From an uncultured Alphaproteobacteria bacterium (GTDB lineage Bacteria; Pseudomonadota; Alphaproteobacteria; UBA2966): a stretch of 64,000 bases of DNA. The notes under the pieces are model-generated. The model made no database searches. It was not told the origin of the DNA and saw only the letters and a list, made by a program, of their open reading frames with translations. The stretch is taken from the NCBI GenBank assembly GCA_958295725.1, contig OY282368.1, positions 3,258,365 to 3,322,364 on the forward strand, given 5' to 3'. The translations under genes and the position numbers were made by a program. Positions 1-10,325 of this stretch are shown one piece after another. Each line of letters starts with the position of its first letter. The stretch's first letter is position 1.

Positions 1-731
1 ATGCCGTCGGGAGGTGCGCCGTCGCCCTCGTCTTCCCGACCCTCCTGATCCGACCGATCTTCGCTGGATGTCTGTTCCTGCTCCTCGTCCCCACCATCCC
101 AATCCTCCGCCAGATCGAGATGGGCGATGAGCCGCCGCGCCGCGGCGGCAAACGCCGCTTGATCGTCGACGGTTGCGGCGAGCTCCCGAAAGTCGGTGCC
201 CGCCTTGTTCTCGATCTCGTCCCGCCACAACTCGACGATCCGCCGACCGAGTTCCGGCGTCGTCGCGCCAGTGAATCGCTCCCGCAGCATGAGTCGCACG
301 GCGTCGGCCAGGGGCGCCTGCTCGCGATGCTCCATCTTGGCGAAGCCACGCGTTTCGCATTCCTTTTCAAGCGCATCGCTCAGGTTCCGCGCGACGCCGA
401 CCATGCGCCGGGCACCGAGCGCCTCGATCCGAGCAAGCTCCACAGCGTTGAAAAGGGCGCGCGCGTCCTGCCCCTTGGGCGCTCTCGCGGCGTGTAACCG
501 TTCATCGTGGTGCCGGACACGCAGCGCCAGAGAGTCCGCCATGCCGCGAATCTGGCCGACTTCCTTCGGGGGCAGCTCCCGCGACGGCAGTGGCAGCCTG
601 GCCCGAGAGCCGTTGATGCCGGCACCTTCCGAGCCGTAGGAGACCTCGATCTCGTCGTTCTCGGCGATGGCGCGCAGTGTCGCGGTGACGGCCCGCTTGA
701 ACGGTTCGACGGGATTCTCTGGCTGGCTCAT
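1..731 (-). CDS. cobT: Cobaltochelatase subunit CobT (N-terminal part, cut by window edge)
   Basis: CobT is part of the CobN-CobS-CobT complex that inserts cobalt into hydrogenobyrinate a,c-diamide in aerobic cobalamin synthesis. The frame starts MSQPENPVEPFKRAVTAT and stays open for about 243 codons to the left edge, so the 3' end, which would carry the von Willebrand-type metal-binding domain, is outside. The last visible ~40 residues are very rich in Asp and Glu, as expected for the acidic linker of CobT. It lies 31 nt downstream of cobS on the same strand, which supports the assignment. Identity rests on the N-terminal pattern plus context. Confidence 0.88.
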   Translation of the reverse strand, partial: MSQPENPVEPFKRAVTATLRAIAENDEIEVSYGSEGAGINGSRARLPLPSRELPPKEVGQIRGMADSLALRVRHHDERLHAARAPKGQDARALFNAVELARIEALGARRMVGVARNLSDALEKECETRGFAKMEHREQAPLADAVRLMLRERFTGATTPELGRRIVELWRDEIENKAGTDFRELAATVDDQAAFAAAARRLIAHLDLAEDWDGGDEEQEQTSSEDRSDQEGREDEGDGAPPDG

Positions 732-762
732 GGTCACGGGGCGGCCGACTCCGTTGGCGCGC

Positions 763-1767
763 CTACATCAACCGGATGTTCGCCGCCGATTCTGGAAGTT
801 CCTCGCCAATGCAGCGCTGGTAGTACTCGGCCACGGTCGTGCGTTCCACTTCGTCGCACTTGTTCAGAAACGTGAGCCGGAACGCGAAGCCGATATCGTC
901 GAAGATGTCGGCGTTCTCCGCCCAGGTGATCACCGTCCGTGGGGACATCACCGTGGACACATCCCCATTCATGAATCCGGCGCGCGTCAGGTCCGCGAGA
1001 TTGACCATGTTCGAGACGATCTTCCGGCCCTCCTCGGTATTGTAGGCCGGGGTCTTGGCCAGGACGATCTCGAGTTCGGCCTCGTGAGGCAAGTAGTTGA
1101 GAGTCGAGACGATGTTCCATCGATCCATCTGGCCCTGGTTGATCTGCTGGGTGCCGTGGTAGAGGCCGGTCGTATCGCCGAGCCCGATGGTGTTGGTCGT
1201 GGAGAACAGTCGGAACGCCGGATGCGGGCGGATGACCTTGTTCTGGTCGAGCAGCGTCAGTTTACCCTCCGCTTCCAGCGCCCGCTGGATGACGAACATC
1301 ACGTCGGGCCGGCCGGCGTCGTATTCGTCGAACACGAGCGCGGTCGCGGATTGCAGCGCCCACGGAAGCATTCCCTCTCTGAATTCCGTGATCTGCTTGC
1401 CGTCCCGGATCACGATCGCGTCCTTTCCGATGAGGTCGATACGGCTTATGTGCGAGTCCAGATTGACCCGAATACACGGCCAGTTGAGCCGCGCCGCGAC
1501 CTGTTCGATGTGGGTCGATTTTCCCGTGCCGTGGTAGCCCTGGATCATGACGCGGCGGTTGTAGGCGAAACCCGCCAGGATCGCGAGGGTCGTCTCGCGG
1601 TCGAAGCAGTAGGCCTCGTCGATGTCGGGCACCAGTTCGTGCGTCCACGAGAACGCCGGCGCCTGGAGCTCCGTGTCGAGGCCGAACACCTGGTTGACCG
1701 ACACCGTGATGTCGGGAACGGCCAACGGCTTTTCAGCCCCTTCGACTACGGTATCCGTGGTTTCCAT
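763..1767 (-). CDS. cobS: Cobaltochelatase subunit CobS (AAA+ ATPase)
   Basis: CobS is the AAA+ motor that works with CobT in cobalt insertion during aerobic B12 synthesis; both are MoxR/chelatase-like. The 334-residue product has a Walker A motif GYHGTGKST at residues 77-85 and a Walker B segment ALVFDEYD at 143-150. Length and the end ([12 protein letters not shown]) fit the family. It starts with ATG at 1767, 30 nt after the J-domain gene stops, and is followed by cobT, so J-domain gene, cobS and cobT look like one transcription unit. Confidence 0.96.
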   Translation of the reverse strand: METTDTVVEGAEKPLAVPDITVSVNQVFGLDTELQAPAFSWTHELVPDIDEAYCFDRETTLAILAGFAYNRRVMIQGYHGTGKSTHIEQVAARLNWPCIRVNLDSHISRIDLIGKDAIVIRDGKQITEFREGMLPWALQSATALVFDEYDAGRPDVMFVIQRALEAEGKLTLLDQNKVIRPHPAFRLFSTTNTIGLGDTTGLYHGTQQINQGQMDRWNIVSTLNYLPHEAELEIVLAKTPAYNTEEGRKIVSNMVNLADLTRAGFMNGDVSTVMSPRTVITWAENADIFDDIGFAFRLTFLNKCDEVERTTVAEYYQRCIGEELPESAANIRLM

Positions 1768-1797
1768 GAATTACGTCCGTGTTTCTGGGGCTATGTT

Positions 1798-2385
1798 TCA
1801 AACGTAGCCGGAAGACAGCAAGTAACCGTAAGCTCGATTGACGACCTTCAGCTTTTCTTCGGCTTGCCTGCTGCCGCCGTTGGCGTCGGGGTGGAATTTC
1901 TTGACGAGTTCCTTGTACCGGTCCTTGATTTGTTGCAAGTCCGCATCCGAGTCAAGGTTCAGTTCAGCCAGCGCGCATCTTTCTGCGGGCATTGTACGCT
2001 TTCGCGTGCCGTCGTCATCGTTCGCTCCATCCGCGCCATCGCCCCACAGGATCCCGATATCGTCCCGAAAACCGGCGAAGAAATCACGCCGCGGGGCGAA
2101 TTGCCGCGCGCCGTCGCCGCGCGAAACGCCGGTGAACGGCCAAGTCGGACGATGCCACGTGACCGCGCTCCTCTGGAACCGCTCGATCTCGCTCTGCGAC
2201 ATACCCTCGAAATAATCCCAGGTAGCGTTGTACACGCGGACGTGATCGAGGCAGAACCAGTAGTGGGTGTTCAGATTGTCCGGCGACTTCGGGGCGCGGA
2301 ATCCGCCTTCCGCGGCGCAGTCCGGGTGATCGCAGACACGCGCGGCACGCGCCGGGGAGAAATCCTTGAGTTTCGACGGCGGCAT
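1798..2385 (-). CDS. C-terminal J-domain (DnaJ-like) protein
   Basis: A 195-residue protein whose last ~55 residues form a J domain with the diagnostic HPD tripeptide at residues 165-167 and a following RAYGYLL helix. J domains stimulate the ATPase of Hsp70 proteins. The N-terminal part has Cys18, Cys23 and Cys45 in a compact, possibly metal-binding arrangement and several Trp/Tyr residues; no other named domain is recognised. J-domain proteins of this layout often lie between bolA and cobST in alphaproteobacteria, as here, with bolA divergent. The exact client is unknown. Confidence 0.85.
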   Translation of the reverse strand: MPPSKLKDFSPARAARVCDHPDCAAEGGFRAPKSPDNLNTHYWFCLDHVRVYNATWDYFEGMSQSEIERFQRSAVTWHRPTWPFTGVSRGDGARQFAPRRDFFAGFRDDIGILWGDGADGANDDDGTRKRTMPAERCALAELNLDSDADLQQIKDRYKELVKKFHPDANGGSRQAEEKLKVVNRAYGYLLSSGYV

Positions 2386-2690
2386 GATTCAAGTATGGAG
2401 TCCGATCCAGGCACTGACAACCTTCGCGGGATTTTCGCGCCGGGGCCGGCACGACCGCGTCGATAGAGAACGCCGTCGCCCTCGGGCGGAAGGCACGGGC
2501 CAGGGCGCCATCATCGGCGTCAAGCATGAAGGCGACATCTTCCTCAATGCCGGCGCGGTCGGCGCAGGCACTTCACCACAACATGAAACTCGACGTTGCC
2601 CAAGCGACACCTGCCGCGGCGAGTCTTCTTGACAGTACGCGGGGCTGTGGTCACCTTGCGGGACACGTCGGTTCTTCATGGAGACGAAGC
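2386..2690. other. Intergenic region between the J-domain gene and bolA
   Basis: About 305 bases separate the divergent J-domain gene and bolA. Open frames exist on both strands but none resembles a known protein, and they overlap each other. The stretch probably holds both promoters; I see no clear consensus boxes, RNA gene or terminator. Confidence 0.5.
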
Positions 2691-2963
2691 ATGAGTGTCG
2701 CAGCTTCCATGCATGCCAAGCTCACCGATGTGTTCGAGCCGGTCCATCTCGCCGTCGTCGACGAGTCACGTCTGCACGCAGGACACGTGGGCGCACGTCC
2801 CGAAGGCGAGACCCATTTTCGCGTCGAGATCGTGGCCACGGCCTTCGACGGGATCTCCCGCGTGGAACGTCAGAGAATGGTCTACCGCGTGCTCAAGGAC
2901 GAGCTCGGCGACCGCGTTCATGCCCTCGCGCTTCGAACGCTGTCGCCGAGCGAGAACTCCTGA
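2691..2963 (+). CDS. bolA: BolA family protein
   Basis: A 90-residue BolA-type protein. BolA proteins partner monothiol glutaredoxins in Fe-S/iron homeostasis and some act as transcription factors. Family features are the N-terminal VFEPVHLAVVDESRLHAGH segment, then a FRVEIV strand, and the C-terminal RMVYRVLKDEL helix followed by HALALRTLSP. The ATG at 2691 is chosen because upstream residues in the frame do not look like protein. It is divergent from the J-domain/cobST genes and convergent with argG. Confidence 0.92.
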   Translation: MSVAASMHAKLTDVFEPVHLAVVDESRLHAGHVGARPEGETHFRVEIVATAFDGISRVERQRMVYRVLKDELGDRVHALALRTLSPSENS

Positions 2964-3015
2964 TCCCCTGTCGCATGCCTGGGTTGCTCTCCCGGCGGCC
3001 GAGCCGCCCGTAAGC

Positions 3016-4227
3016 TCATGATCGGCCCCGCTTGTTGAGAAGCCGCAGACGCAGTGCATTGAGCCTGATGAAGCCTTCGGCATCGCGCATGTCGTAGACC
3101 TCGTCGTCCTCGAAGGTGACGTGATCCAGGGAATAGAGGGAATCGTCCGACTCTCGGCCGACCACGCCGACGTTGCCCTTGTAGAGCTTGACGCGCACCT
3201 TGCCCGAGACGTGCTCCTGACTCTTGTCGATGGCGGCCTGGAGCATCTCGCGTTCCGGCGAGAACCAGAAGCCGTTGTAGATGAGCTCGGCGTACCGCGG
3301 CATGAGCTCGTCCTTGAGGTGGGCCGCGCCCCTGTCGAGCGTGATGCTCTCCATGCCGCGATGGGCCGCGAGCAGAATCGTCCCGCCGGGCGTTTCGTAG
3401 ATGCCGCGGTTCTTCATGCCGACGAAGCGGTTCTCCACCAGATCGAGCCGGCCGACGCCGTTCGCGCCGCCCAGCGCATTGAGCTCGGCCAGCAGCGCGG
3501 CGGGGGAGCGTATCTGGCCGTCGATGGCGACGGGGTCCCCGCCTTCGAACTCGATCTCGACGACGGTCGGGCGATCCGGCGCGTCTTCCGGCGACACCGT
3601 ACGCGTAAACACATATTCCTCGGCCTCGACGGCCGGATCCTCAAGTGCCTTGCCCTCCGAACTGATATGCAGCAGGTTCGCGTCCTGAGAGAACGGCGCC
3701 TCGCCCCGCCGGTCCCGTGGAATGGGGATCTGGTGCCTTTCCGCGAACTCGATCAGCGCGGTCCGAGAGGCCAGGTCCCATTCGCGCCATGGCGAGATCA
3801 CGCGGATGTCGGGTTCGAGCGCATAGTAGGAAAGTTCGAAACGCACCTGGTCGTTGCCTTTGCCCGTCGCTCCGTGGGCGACGGCGTCCGCGCCGGTCCG
3901 ACGGGCGATCTCGATCTGCCGCTTGGCGATCAGGGGACGGGCGATCGACGTGCCCAATAGATACAGGCCTTCGTAGAGCGCGTTGGCCCGGAACATGGGG
4001 AAAACGAAGTCACGGACGAAATCCTCGCGCAGGTCCTCGATGTGGATTTCCTTGACTCCCAGCATTTCAGCCTTGGCCCGGGCTTCCCCAAGCTCGTCGC
4101 CTTGGCCGATGTCGGCCGTGAAGGTCACGACCTCGCAGCCGTAGATCTCCTGTAGCCATTTGAGGATCACCGAGGTATCGAGTCCGCCCGAATAAGCGAG
4201 CACCACCTTCTTCACATCGGTTGTCAT
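3016..4227 (-). CDS. argG: Argininosuccinate synthase
   Basis: Joins citrulline and aspartate with ATP in the penultimate step of arginine synthesis. The 403-residue length is normal. The P-loop-like AYSGGLDTS pyrophosphatase motif is at residues 10-18, followed by the conserved [13 protein letters not shown] region. The ATG at 4227 is chosen because the protein then begins [15 protein letters not shown]; this codon overlaps the rlmN stop as ATGA, so the two genes are translationally coupled. The ORF could be read further upstream, but that part is rlmN in another frame. Confidence 0.97.
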   Translation of the reverse strand: MTTDVKKVVLAYSGGLDTSVILKWLQEIYGCEVVTFTADIGQGDELGEARAKAEMLGVKEIHIEDLREDFVRDFVFPMFRANALYEGLYLLGTSIARPLIAKRQIEIARRTGADAVAHGATGKGNDQVRFELSYYALEPDIRVISPWREWDLASRTALIEFAERHQIPIPRDRRGEAPFSQDANLLHISSEGKALEDPAVEAEEYVFTRTVSPEDAPDRPTVVEIEFEGGDPVAIDGQIRSPAALLAELNALGGANGVGRLDLVENRFVGMKNRGIYETPGGTILLAAHRGMESITLDRGAAHLKDELMPRYAELIYNGFWFSPEREMLQAAIDKSQEHVSGKVRVKLYKGNVGVVGRESDDSLYSLDHVTFEDDEVYDMRDAEGFIRLNALRLRLLNKRGRS

Positions 4228-5360
4228 GTGTCCCTCCCGCGTCGGCCTCCGGGTTGCCTTACGCTCATGGATTTCAGTTGACCGCAGGCAGCCATGACGT
4301 CGCGGCCACGGGGCGCGCGAACCGGCGATGCGTAGCCGGCCCGGTTCACGAACTCGCCGAACCGGACGATGGTCTCCGGATCGGAGCACTCGTAGGGCGC
4401 GCCGGGCCACGGGTTGAAGGGGATGAGGTTGATCTTCGCCGGAATGCCCGAAATCAGCCTGACCAGGGACTTGGCGTCGTCCAGAGAGTCGTTGATCCCT
4501 TTCAGCATGACATACTCGAACGTGATCCGCCGGGCGTTGCTGGCGCCCGGATAGGTTCGGCATGCCTCCAGCAACTCCGCGATCGGATATTTGCGATTGA
4601 GGGGCACGAGCACATCGCGCACGGCATCGTCGACCGCATGCAGCGAGACCGCCAGGTTGACCCCGAGTTCGGCGCCGACCCGGGGCATCATCGGCACCAC
4701 GCCCGCAGTGGACAGGGTGATCCGCCGACGTGATATCGAGATACCCTCGGCGTCCATCACGATGTTCAACGCCCGTGCGACGTTGTCGTAGTTGTAGAGC
4801 GGCTCGCCCATGCCCATGAGTACGATGTTGGAGATCCGCCGGGGTTCACCGGGGCTCGGCCACTCTTCCAACGAATCGCGGGCGAACAAGAGCTGGAAAA
4901 CGATTTCGGCCGCCGTCAGGTTTCGCACCAACCCCTGCGTTCCCGTATGGCAGAAACGGCAATTGAGCGTGCAGCCGACCTGAGACGAAATGCAGAGCGT
5001 GCCCCGATCCTCCTCCGGGATATAGACGGTCTCGACCTCGTTTCCGTCAGGGAATCGGATCAACCATTTCCTGGTGCCGTCGGAGGAGATCCGTTCCGAG
5101 ACGGCCTCTCCGCGCGACAGGACGTAACGATCTCCGAGTGCCGCGCGGAAAGACTTGGAGACATCGGTCATCGCGGCGAAATCGGTGACGCCGCGATGGT
5201 AGATCCAGTGCCAGAGCTGGGACGTCCGCATCCGGAGCTCGCGTTCGGGAACGTTCACGGCGAGGAGCGCCGCGCGGAGCCCTTCCCGGTCGAGCCCGAC
5301 GAGGTTCGCGGGATTCGCCATCGACGACCGGCTGTGTGCGGCTTCCAGCATCACGCTCAT
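4224..5360 (-). CDS. rlmN: Dual-specificity RNA methyltransferase RlmN (radical SAM)
   Basis: Methylates C2 of A2503 in 23S rRNA and A37 of some tRNAs. The 378-residue product has the radical-SAM cluster motif CxxxCxxC at Cys130, Cys134 and Cys137, the SAM-binding [14 protein letters not shown] segment, and the C-terminal [16 protein letters not shown] region with the methyl-carrying cysteine. The ATG at 5360 ([10 protein letters not shown]) is preferred over an in-frame GTG further upstream. It ends in an ATGA overlap with argG. Confidence 0.96.
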   Translation of the reverse strand: MSVMLEAAHSRSSMANPANLVGLDREGLRAALLAVNVPERELRMRTSQLWHWIYHRGVTDFAAMTDVSKSFRAALGDRYVLSRGEAVSERISSDGTRKWLIRFPDGNEVETVYIPEEDRGTLCISSQVGCTLNCRFCHTGTQGLVRNLTAAEIVFQLLFARDSLEEWPSPGEPRRISNIVLMGMGEPLYNYDNVARALNIVMDAEGISISRRRITLSTAGVVPMMPRVGAELGVNLAVSLHAVDDAVRDVLVPLNRKYPIAELLEACRTYPGASNARRITFEYVMLKGINDSLDDAKSLVRLISGIPAKINLIPFNPWPGAPYECSDPETIVRFGEFVNRAGYASPVRAPRGRDVMAACGQLKSMSVRQPGGRRGRDT

Positions 5361-5428
5361 GCGGTGTCTCCGGCCCGACTCGACCGCCAGGGCCTTCCGC
5401 CCGTTCAGCGATCGGTTCCGTTCCACGG

Positions 5429-5947
5429 TTACTTGACGCCGCAGGCCTTGGAAATCGCCTTGTGGGCCGCGGTAAATCCCGCCAGGGAGTACCGGTCGCG
5501 CGTACGGGTACCCCGCTTGGACCGGCCTTCCACGATCATGGCATTGCCTTTGATCATGGCTTTGACCATGTTCCGGTCGCCGGCCGCATCGTAGTTCCAG
5601 GCCGAATCGGCATCCGTGAACAGCTCGAACTTCTTACCGGCGATCGTCACCTTGACGGTGCTACTTTCCTTGAAGGGGTAGCCCACGAATATGCTGATCT
5701 CGTCGCGCACCTTGTCGCCGGGTCGATGAGTCACCAGCGTGTAGATCTGCCCCCGCCGGACGTTCTTGGGCCTGGTAGACATGGGCTCCGAATCCATGAA
5801 GCAGACCTTGCGGCCTTTGGCCTCGTTATAGACATAGGCCCGCCAAGCCTTATAGGTGCCGATTTCCTTGGGTGTCTGGGCCGGTGCCCGACCCGGCGCC
5901 GCCATCAGCAGGACGGCGACTGCCACCATCGCGGTCTTTCCAATCAT
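5429..5947 (-). CDS. Invasion-associated locus B (IalB)-like secreted protein
   Basis: A 172-residue protein with a clear N-terminal signal peptide (hydrophobic core [18 protein letters not shown], likely cleavage near residue 24), so periplasmic or exported. The rest, with YKAWRAYVY, a conserved lone CFMDSEP segment and a beta-rich body, fits the IalB family of alphaproteobacteria, whose biochemical role is poorly known. A strong ribosome-binding site (AGGGGAG) precedes the ATG. It sits 68 nt upstream of rlmN and may share its transcript. Confidence 0.72.
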   Translation of the reverse strand: MIGKTAMVAVAVLLMAAPGRAPAQTPKEIGTYKAWRAYVYNEAKGRKVCFMDSEPMSTRPKNVRRGQIYTLVTHRPGDKVRDEISIFVGYPFKESSTVKVTIAGKKFELFTDADSAWNYDAAGDRNMVKAMIKGNAMIVEGRSKRGTRTRDRYSLAGFTAAHKAISKACGVK

Positions 5948-6377
5948 ACTCCCCTACATACTCATGGCCCACGTGTCTGTCCATTCAAGAGACGTGTGGC
6001 CGGACTGCGCGTCGGCAAGGGAGAACCCGGTATCGATGGCGAGAATGAAATTCGTGCCGAAGGCATGGGCCATCACCGTTTGCCGATCGTGTGCTCATGC
6101 ACGCCCGGTTCCGCCGCCACCACTTGTTCGGCAGACCCTCGGCGCAACGCAGGATCATACGACAGCGATCCGACATCGACCGGACGATCCAGTGACGGCA
6201 AACCCGTCCCTCCAGACTAAAGACCGTTCTTCCGCGCCCGGAACCAGCGTCGCAATCTACCGGCCCCCGCTACGCGCCATCGTTTGGGCCCTCATGACGC
6301 GAAAAGACCCCTCATCCCTCCCCGCCTCGGTTGTCCGACGGGGCGCGCGAAACCGGGCCCGGCGGTGCGTACGCCGG
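5948..6377. other. Gene-free stretch
   Basis: About 430 bases without a convincing gene. Short overlapping frames exist on both strands but show no family resemblance. The right edge meets the stop of the DUF4170 gene; the left edge should contain the promoter of the IalB-like gene. No tRNA or long repeat is apparent. Confidence 0.5.
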
Positions 6378-6581
6378 TCAGATGCCCTGGAGGGCGGGCT
6401 CCTCGGCCACGGTGAAGCGGGCGTAGCAATCGCTCCGGGTCTCCTCGGCGACCCGGCGCCACGCGACCAGCGCCGTGTCGTGATCCAGATAGGGGCCCAT
6501 CACGCGCTCGCTGCCGCTCACCAGCTCGTTGAAAGTGGTGTCCGTGTACTCGCCGCCGACGACCCAGAACCTCGTATTCAT
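6378..6581 (-). CDS. DUF4170 domain protein
   Basis: A 67-residue protein beginning MNTRFWVVGGEYTDTTF, the typical opening of the small alphaproteobacterial DUF4170 family, followed by a GPYLDHDTALVAWRR segment. No biochemical function is established. It has no signal peptide or membrane segment. It begins 40 nt downstream of aceA on the same strand and could be cotranscribed with it. The start at 6581 has an upstream purine-rich GGAGGA stretch. Confidence 0.8.
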   Translation of the reverse strand: MNTRFWVVGGEYTDTTFNELVSGSERVMGPYLDHDTALVAWRRVAEETRSDCYARFTVAEEPALQGI

Positions 6582-6621
6582 CGCTGAATCCTCCGTCGAT
6601 CGATGTGCGCCGCGCTGCGCG

Positions 6622-7926
6622 CTATTCGGCCGCGATCGCCGGCGGTTCCGCCGGCGTCTCGAATTGGGAGATCTCCGTCGAGTCGGCGAGGGCCGTGGTC
6701 GAGGATCGGCCGCCGCCGATGGCCTCGGCGACCGCGTCGAAGTACCCGGTGCCCACCTCGTGCTGGTGGCGTGTCGCGGAGTACCCCTTGGCCCGCGCCG
6801 CGAACTCGGCATCCTGAAGTTCGGCGTACCCTGCCATGCCGCGGTCGCGATAGGCCCCGGCGAGATCGAACATGCCGTAGTTGAGGGCATGGAACCCGGC
6901 GAGGGTCACGAACTGGTATTTGTAGCCCATGGCACCGAGCTCGCGATGGAACCGTTCCATGGTGGGAACGTCGAGGTGGGCCGACCAATTGAAGGAGGGC
7001 GAGCAGTTGTAGGCGAGCATCTTGCCCGGAAATTCCGCTTGTATGGCCTCGGCGAAGCGGCGCGCCTGTTCCAGATCGGGCGTGGACGTCTCCATCCAGA
7101 GGAGGTCGGCGTACTCTGCGTAAGCCAGGCCGCGGGCGACGCAGCGCTCGAAACTCGTGCCTTCCCTGAGCCGATAGAAGCCCTCCGGTGTGCGCTCGCC
7201 GGTGAGGAACTCCCGGTCCCGCTCGTCGATGTCGCTGGTGATCAACTTGGCGCTTTCCGCGTCGGTCCGCGCGAGGAGAACCGTGGGCACGCCCATGACG
7301 TCGGCCGCGAGCCGCGCGGCGAGGAGGTTGCGGATGTGGTGCGCGGTGGGAACGAGGACCTTGCCTCCCATATGACCGCACTTCTTCTCGGAGGCGAGCT
7401 GATCTTCGATGTGGACACCCGCGGCGCCGGCCTCGATGTAGGCCTTGGTGACCTCGAACGCGTTCAGGACGCCGCCAAACCCAGCCTCGGCATCGGCAAC
7501 GATGGGAGCGAACCAGTCCATACCGTCCTCGCCGTCCAGCGTTTGGATCTGATCGGCCCGGCGCAAGGTGTTGTTGATGCGGCGAACGAGCTCGGGCCCG
7601 CTGTCGCTGGGATAGAGGCTCTGGTCGGGATACATCGATCCCGCCTTGTTGTTGTCCGCGGCGACCTGCCAGCCGGAAAGGTAAATGGACTCGAGGCCGG
7701 CCCGCACCATCTGCATGGCCTGGTTGCCGGTGACGGCGCCCAGCGATCGCACCGGCTCGTCCCGCCGCAGCAACTCCCAAAGCCGCTCCGCGCCCTGACG
7801 GGCAAGGGTATGCTCGATACGAATGCTGCCGGAGAGCCGCTCGACGTCGGCGACGGTGTAGTCCCGACGGATACCGTCGAAACGGCCGGACGGCGCCCGG
7901 GTGTGTCGCTCCATCTCCTGCTGCAT
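6622..7926 (-). CDS. aceA: Isocitrate lyase
   Basis: Splits isocitrate into glyoxylate and succinate, the entry step of the glyoxylate shunt needed for growth on acetate and fatty acids. The 434-residue length is that of the short bacterial form. The catalytic KKCGHMGGK loop is at residues 181-189 (Cys183), with AEAGFGG and IEDQ motifs before it and SPSFNW later. It is divergent from a ScfR-type regulator whose relatives control glyoxylate or short-chain acyl-CoA genes, which suggests direct control from the shared AT-rich gap. No malate synthase is present in the window. Confidence 0.97.
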   Translation of the reverse strand: MQQEMERHTRAPSGRFDGIRRDYTVADVERLSGSIRIEHTLARQGAERLWELLRRDEPVRSLGAVTGNQAMQMVRAGLESIYLSGWQVAADNNKAGSMYPDQSLYPSDSGPELVRRINNTLRRADQIQTLDGEDGMDWFAPIVADAEAGFGGVLNAFEVTKAYIEAGAAGVHIEDQLASEKKCGHMGGKVLVPTAHHIRNLLAARLAADVMGVPTVLLARTDAESAKLITSDIDERDREFLTGERTPEGFYRLREGTSFERCVARGLAYAEYADLLWMETSTPDLEQARRFAEAIQAEFPGKMLAYNCSPSFNWSAHLDVPTMERFHRELGAMGYKYQFVTLAGFHALNYGMFDLAGAYRDRGMAGYAELQDAEFAARAKGYSATRHQHEVGTGYFDAVAEAIGGGRSSTTALADSTEISQFETPAEPPAIAAE

Positions 7927-8094
7927 CGGTCCCTCCTCCGTTTCGATCTCGCGCCGGATGCATATGCTGGACAGAGTCTAATTGACAAAAATCCGAATCG
8001 TCTATACTTCACTGAATGTAAAAGGGTCATCGAGACAACTTTGCAAATTTCTAATTTGTGAATATGTAAATTCAGAAAATAATACGGGTCGTGG
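7927..8094. promoter_or_regulatory. Divergent aceA/regulator control region with a RamB-like box
   Basis: This 168-bp gap is clearly AT-rich compared with the flanking genes. It holds ACAACTTTGCAAA at 8035-8047, close to the AACTTTGCAAA-type operator I recall for RamB of Corynebacterium, a relative of the adjacent regulator. A related TTTGTGAA follows with its start 15 bp after that of TTTGCAAA, so there may be two half-sites. A TTGACA (7982-7987) and TATACT (8003-8008) are 15 bp apart, short for sigma-70, and point towards the regulator. The operator assignment is inference from context and motif. Confidence 0.5.
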
Positions 8095-9552
8095 ATGATG
8101 GCGACGACGGACCGGTCGGTGGGACGGAAAGTCCTGTTGGGACACAAAATCCGCCGCTTTCGCGAGGATCTCGGTCTCAAGCAGAGCGAGATGGCGGAGC
8201 AGCTCGAGATCTCGGCGAGTTATCTGAACCTCATCGAGCACAATCAGCGGCCGCTGACGGTCCAGCTCCTGTTCCGCCTCGGACAGGCGTTCGACATCGA
8301 CCTCAAGGAATTCGCCGAAGACGGCAACGCCCAACTCTACGCGGGCCTTCGGGAGGTGTTCGGCGACCCCCTGTTTGGAGACCGTCCAGTACGGGACGCG
8401 GATATCCGGGCCATCGCCGAGGCTGGCCCGACGGCGGCCGAGGCCATGCTCGCGCTCTACAAATCCTATCGCGAGTTGCGCGAGGATTCCCAGGTCCTGG
8501 CCGAGCAGGTGGCGAGCCGGGACACGGCACACGGGATCGGCGGGCAGGTCTTTCCCGTGGAGGAAGTCCGGGAGTACCTGCAATCGGAATCGAACCACTT
8601 CCCCGAGATCGAGGCGAGCGCGGAGAACCTGTGGATCGAGGCCGACCTGGATCCGACGGACGTGTTTCGAGGTCTCGGCGACTACCTGCGCGACGTTCAC
8701 GGGATCGAGACGCGGGTGCTCCCCGTCGACGTGATGCCCGAGACCACGCGCCGCTACGATTTCCATCGCCGGCGCGTGCTTCTTTCCGAAATGCTGTCGC
8801 CGGCGGCGCGCAGCTTCCAGCTCGCCGTCCAGATCGCCCTCAAGGCATACGGAGACCTGCTCGACCGCCATGTGGAGCGGGCGGAGCTCTCGAGTCCGGA
8901 GGCCGAGCGCCTTTGCCGCCTGTCGCTCGCCAACTACCTCGCGGCCTGCGTGATCATGCCCTACGGGCGATTCCTCGACGCGGCCCGGACGCTGCGTTAC
9001 GACATCGAGATCCTGCAACGCCGCTTCGGCGCCAGCTTCGAACAGATATGCCACCGCCTGACCACCCTCGACCGTCACGGCGCTCGCGGAGTTCCCTTCT
9101 TCTTCATCCGGGTCGACAACGCCGGGAACGTCTCCAAGCGCCTCAGCGGAGGCGGGTTTCACTTCGCCCGGTTCGGCGGCACCTGCCCGCGCTGGATCGT
9201 GCACGACGCCTTTCGTATGCCCGGGCAGATCCGGATCCAGATCGCCGCCATACCCGACGGCTCGCGGTTCTTCACGATCGCCCGAACCGTCGACCCAGTC
9301 GAATCCCGGACATGGGAACAGCCGCCGCAATACGCCATCGGCCTGGGCTGTGACATCCGCGACGCGGGACAGCTCGTCTACGCGGACGGTCTCGACCTCG
9401 GGAACGAGCGGGCGGCGACACCCATCGGCGTCGCGTGCCGCATCTGCGAGCGCCTCGATTGTCGGCAGCGGGCGCACCCGCCGCTCAACTACCGCCTGAA
9501 GATCGACGAGAACGTACGGCGGACCACGCCGTTCACCTTCGCGCCGGCGTGA
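8095..9552 (+). CDS. Short-chain fatty acyl-CoA regulator family (ScfR/RamB-like) transcription factor
   Basis: A 485-residue XRE-type regulator. Residues ~14-75 form the helix-turn-helix (KIRRFREDLGLKQSEMAEQL... SYLNLIEHNQRPL). The middle corresponds to the IrrE/ImmA peptidase-like region but lacks an obvious HExxH, so it is probably a sensor. The C-terminal ScfR domain carries the cysteine cluster CRICERLDCRQRAHPP. Relatives (RamB, MccR/PrpR type) sense acyl-CoA and control glyoxylate, methylcitrate or acetate genes. Divergent placement next to aceA supports that role. ATG 8095 and 8098 are both possible starts. Confidence 0.9.
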   Translation: MMATTDRSVGRKVLLGHKIRRFREDLGLKQSEMAEQLEISASYLNLIEHNQRPLTVQLLFRLGQAFDIDLKEFAEDGNAQLYAGLREVFGDPLFGDRPVRDADIRAIAEAGPTAAEAMLALYKSYRELREDSQVLAEQVASRDTAHGIGGQVFPVEEVREYLQSESNHFPEIEASAENLWIEADLDPTDVFRGLGDYLRDVHGIETRVLPVDVMPETTRRYDFHRRRVLLSEMLSPAARSFQLAVQIALKAYGDLLDRHVERAELSSPEAERLCRLSLANYLAACVIMPYGRFLDAARTLRYDIEILQRRFGASFEQICHRLTTLDRHGARGVPFFFIRVDNAGNVSKRLSGGGFHFARFGGTCPRWIVHDAFRMPGQIRIQIAAIPDGSRFFTIARTVDPVESRTWEQPPQYAIGLGCDIRDAGQLVYADGLDLGNERAATPIGVACRICERLDCRQRAHPPLNYRLKIDENVRRTTPFTFAPA

Positions 9553-9557
9553 GTCGC

Positions 9558-10325
9558 CTACAACTCCATCTCGCCGGCGCGGACAAGGCCTGTCGCCTCG
9601 CCGCCGTCGACCCGATACTCCGATCCGGTCACGTAGTCGGCGTCGTCGGACGCCAGAAACACGGCGACCTTGGCCACGTCCTCGGGCCGGCCCCAGCGAC
9701 GCGCCAGGTTGTCCTTCGCCCACCGGGGGCCGATGTCCCCGTCCTCGGCGAGCGAAATGTTGAGCGGCGAGGCGATCATGCTGGGACAGAGCGCATTGAC
9801 ACAGACGTTGTCCGCCGAGAGATCCATGGCGAGCGCCCGGGTCAGGCCGACGATACCGAACTTCGCGGCAACGTAAGCCACGCGGTTGGGCCGGCCGCCG
9901 ATTCCCGCGATCGAGGCGACGTTGACGATCTTGCCTTTCCCACGCGCGATCAGGTGAGGCGCCACGGCCTTGGCCGCCAAGAACTGTCCGGTCAGGTTGA
10001 CGTCGAGGATGCGCCGCCAGTCTTCCTCCGTGTGGTCAAGGAAGGACTTGACGATGCGGATGCCGGCGTTGTTGACGAGCGCGTCGATGCCGCCGAACCG
10101 TTCGCTCGCGGCCGCGGCCGCGGCCTCGAGCCGGTCGAGCTTGGTGACGTCGGCCTCGAACGCCGCGGCATCGCCGCCCAACTCCGCAGCGATCTCTTCG
10201 GCGGCGGACAGGTCCACGTCGAGCAGGGCGACCCGTCCGCCTTCCTCGACGACCGCCCTGGCGACCGCGGCGCCGATACCGCCGCCGCCACCGGTGACGA
10301 CCGCCACCTTGTTCTCCAACCTCAT
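9558..10325 (-). CDS. SDR family NAD(P)-dependent oxidoreductase
   Basis: A 255-residue classical short-chain dehydrogenase. It has the cofactor-binding TGGGGGIG at 11-18, the NNAG motif near 86 and the catalytic triad Ser138, Tyr151, Lys155 (YVAAK). Asp at the end of the second strand (LLDVD) suggests NAD(H) preference. The C-terminal YRVDGGEATG is typical of the FabG-like branch. The substrate cannot be told from sequence. It is convergent with the ScfR-type regulator with only 5 nt between stops. Confidence 0.88.
   Translation of the reverse strand: MRLENKVAVVTGGGGGIGAAVARAVVEEGGRVALLDVDLSAAEEIAAELGGDAAAFEADVTKLDRLEAAAAAASERFGGIDALVNNAGIRIVKSFLDHTEEDWRRILDVNLTGQFLAAKAVAPHLIARGKGKIVNVASIAGIGGRPNRVAYVAAKFGIVGLTRALAMDLSADNVCVNALCPSMIASPLNISLAEDGDIGPRWAKDNLARRWGRPEDVAKVAVFLASDDADYVTGSEYRVDGGEATGLVRAGEMEL

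Noticed and set aside
667-2466. 599-codon open frame on the plus strand
   Set aside because: It is antisense to cobT, cobS and the J-domain gene, whose motifs are unmistakable; high-GC DNA gives long antisense frames.
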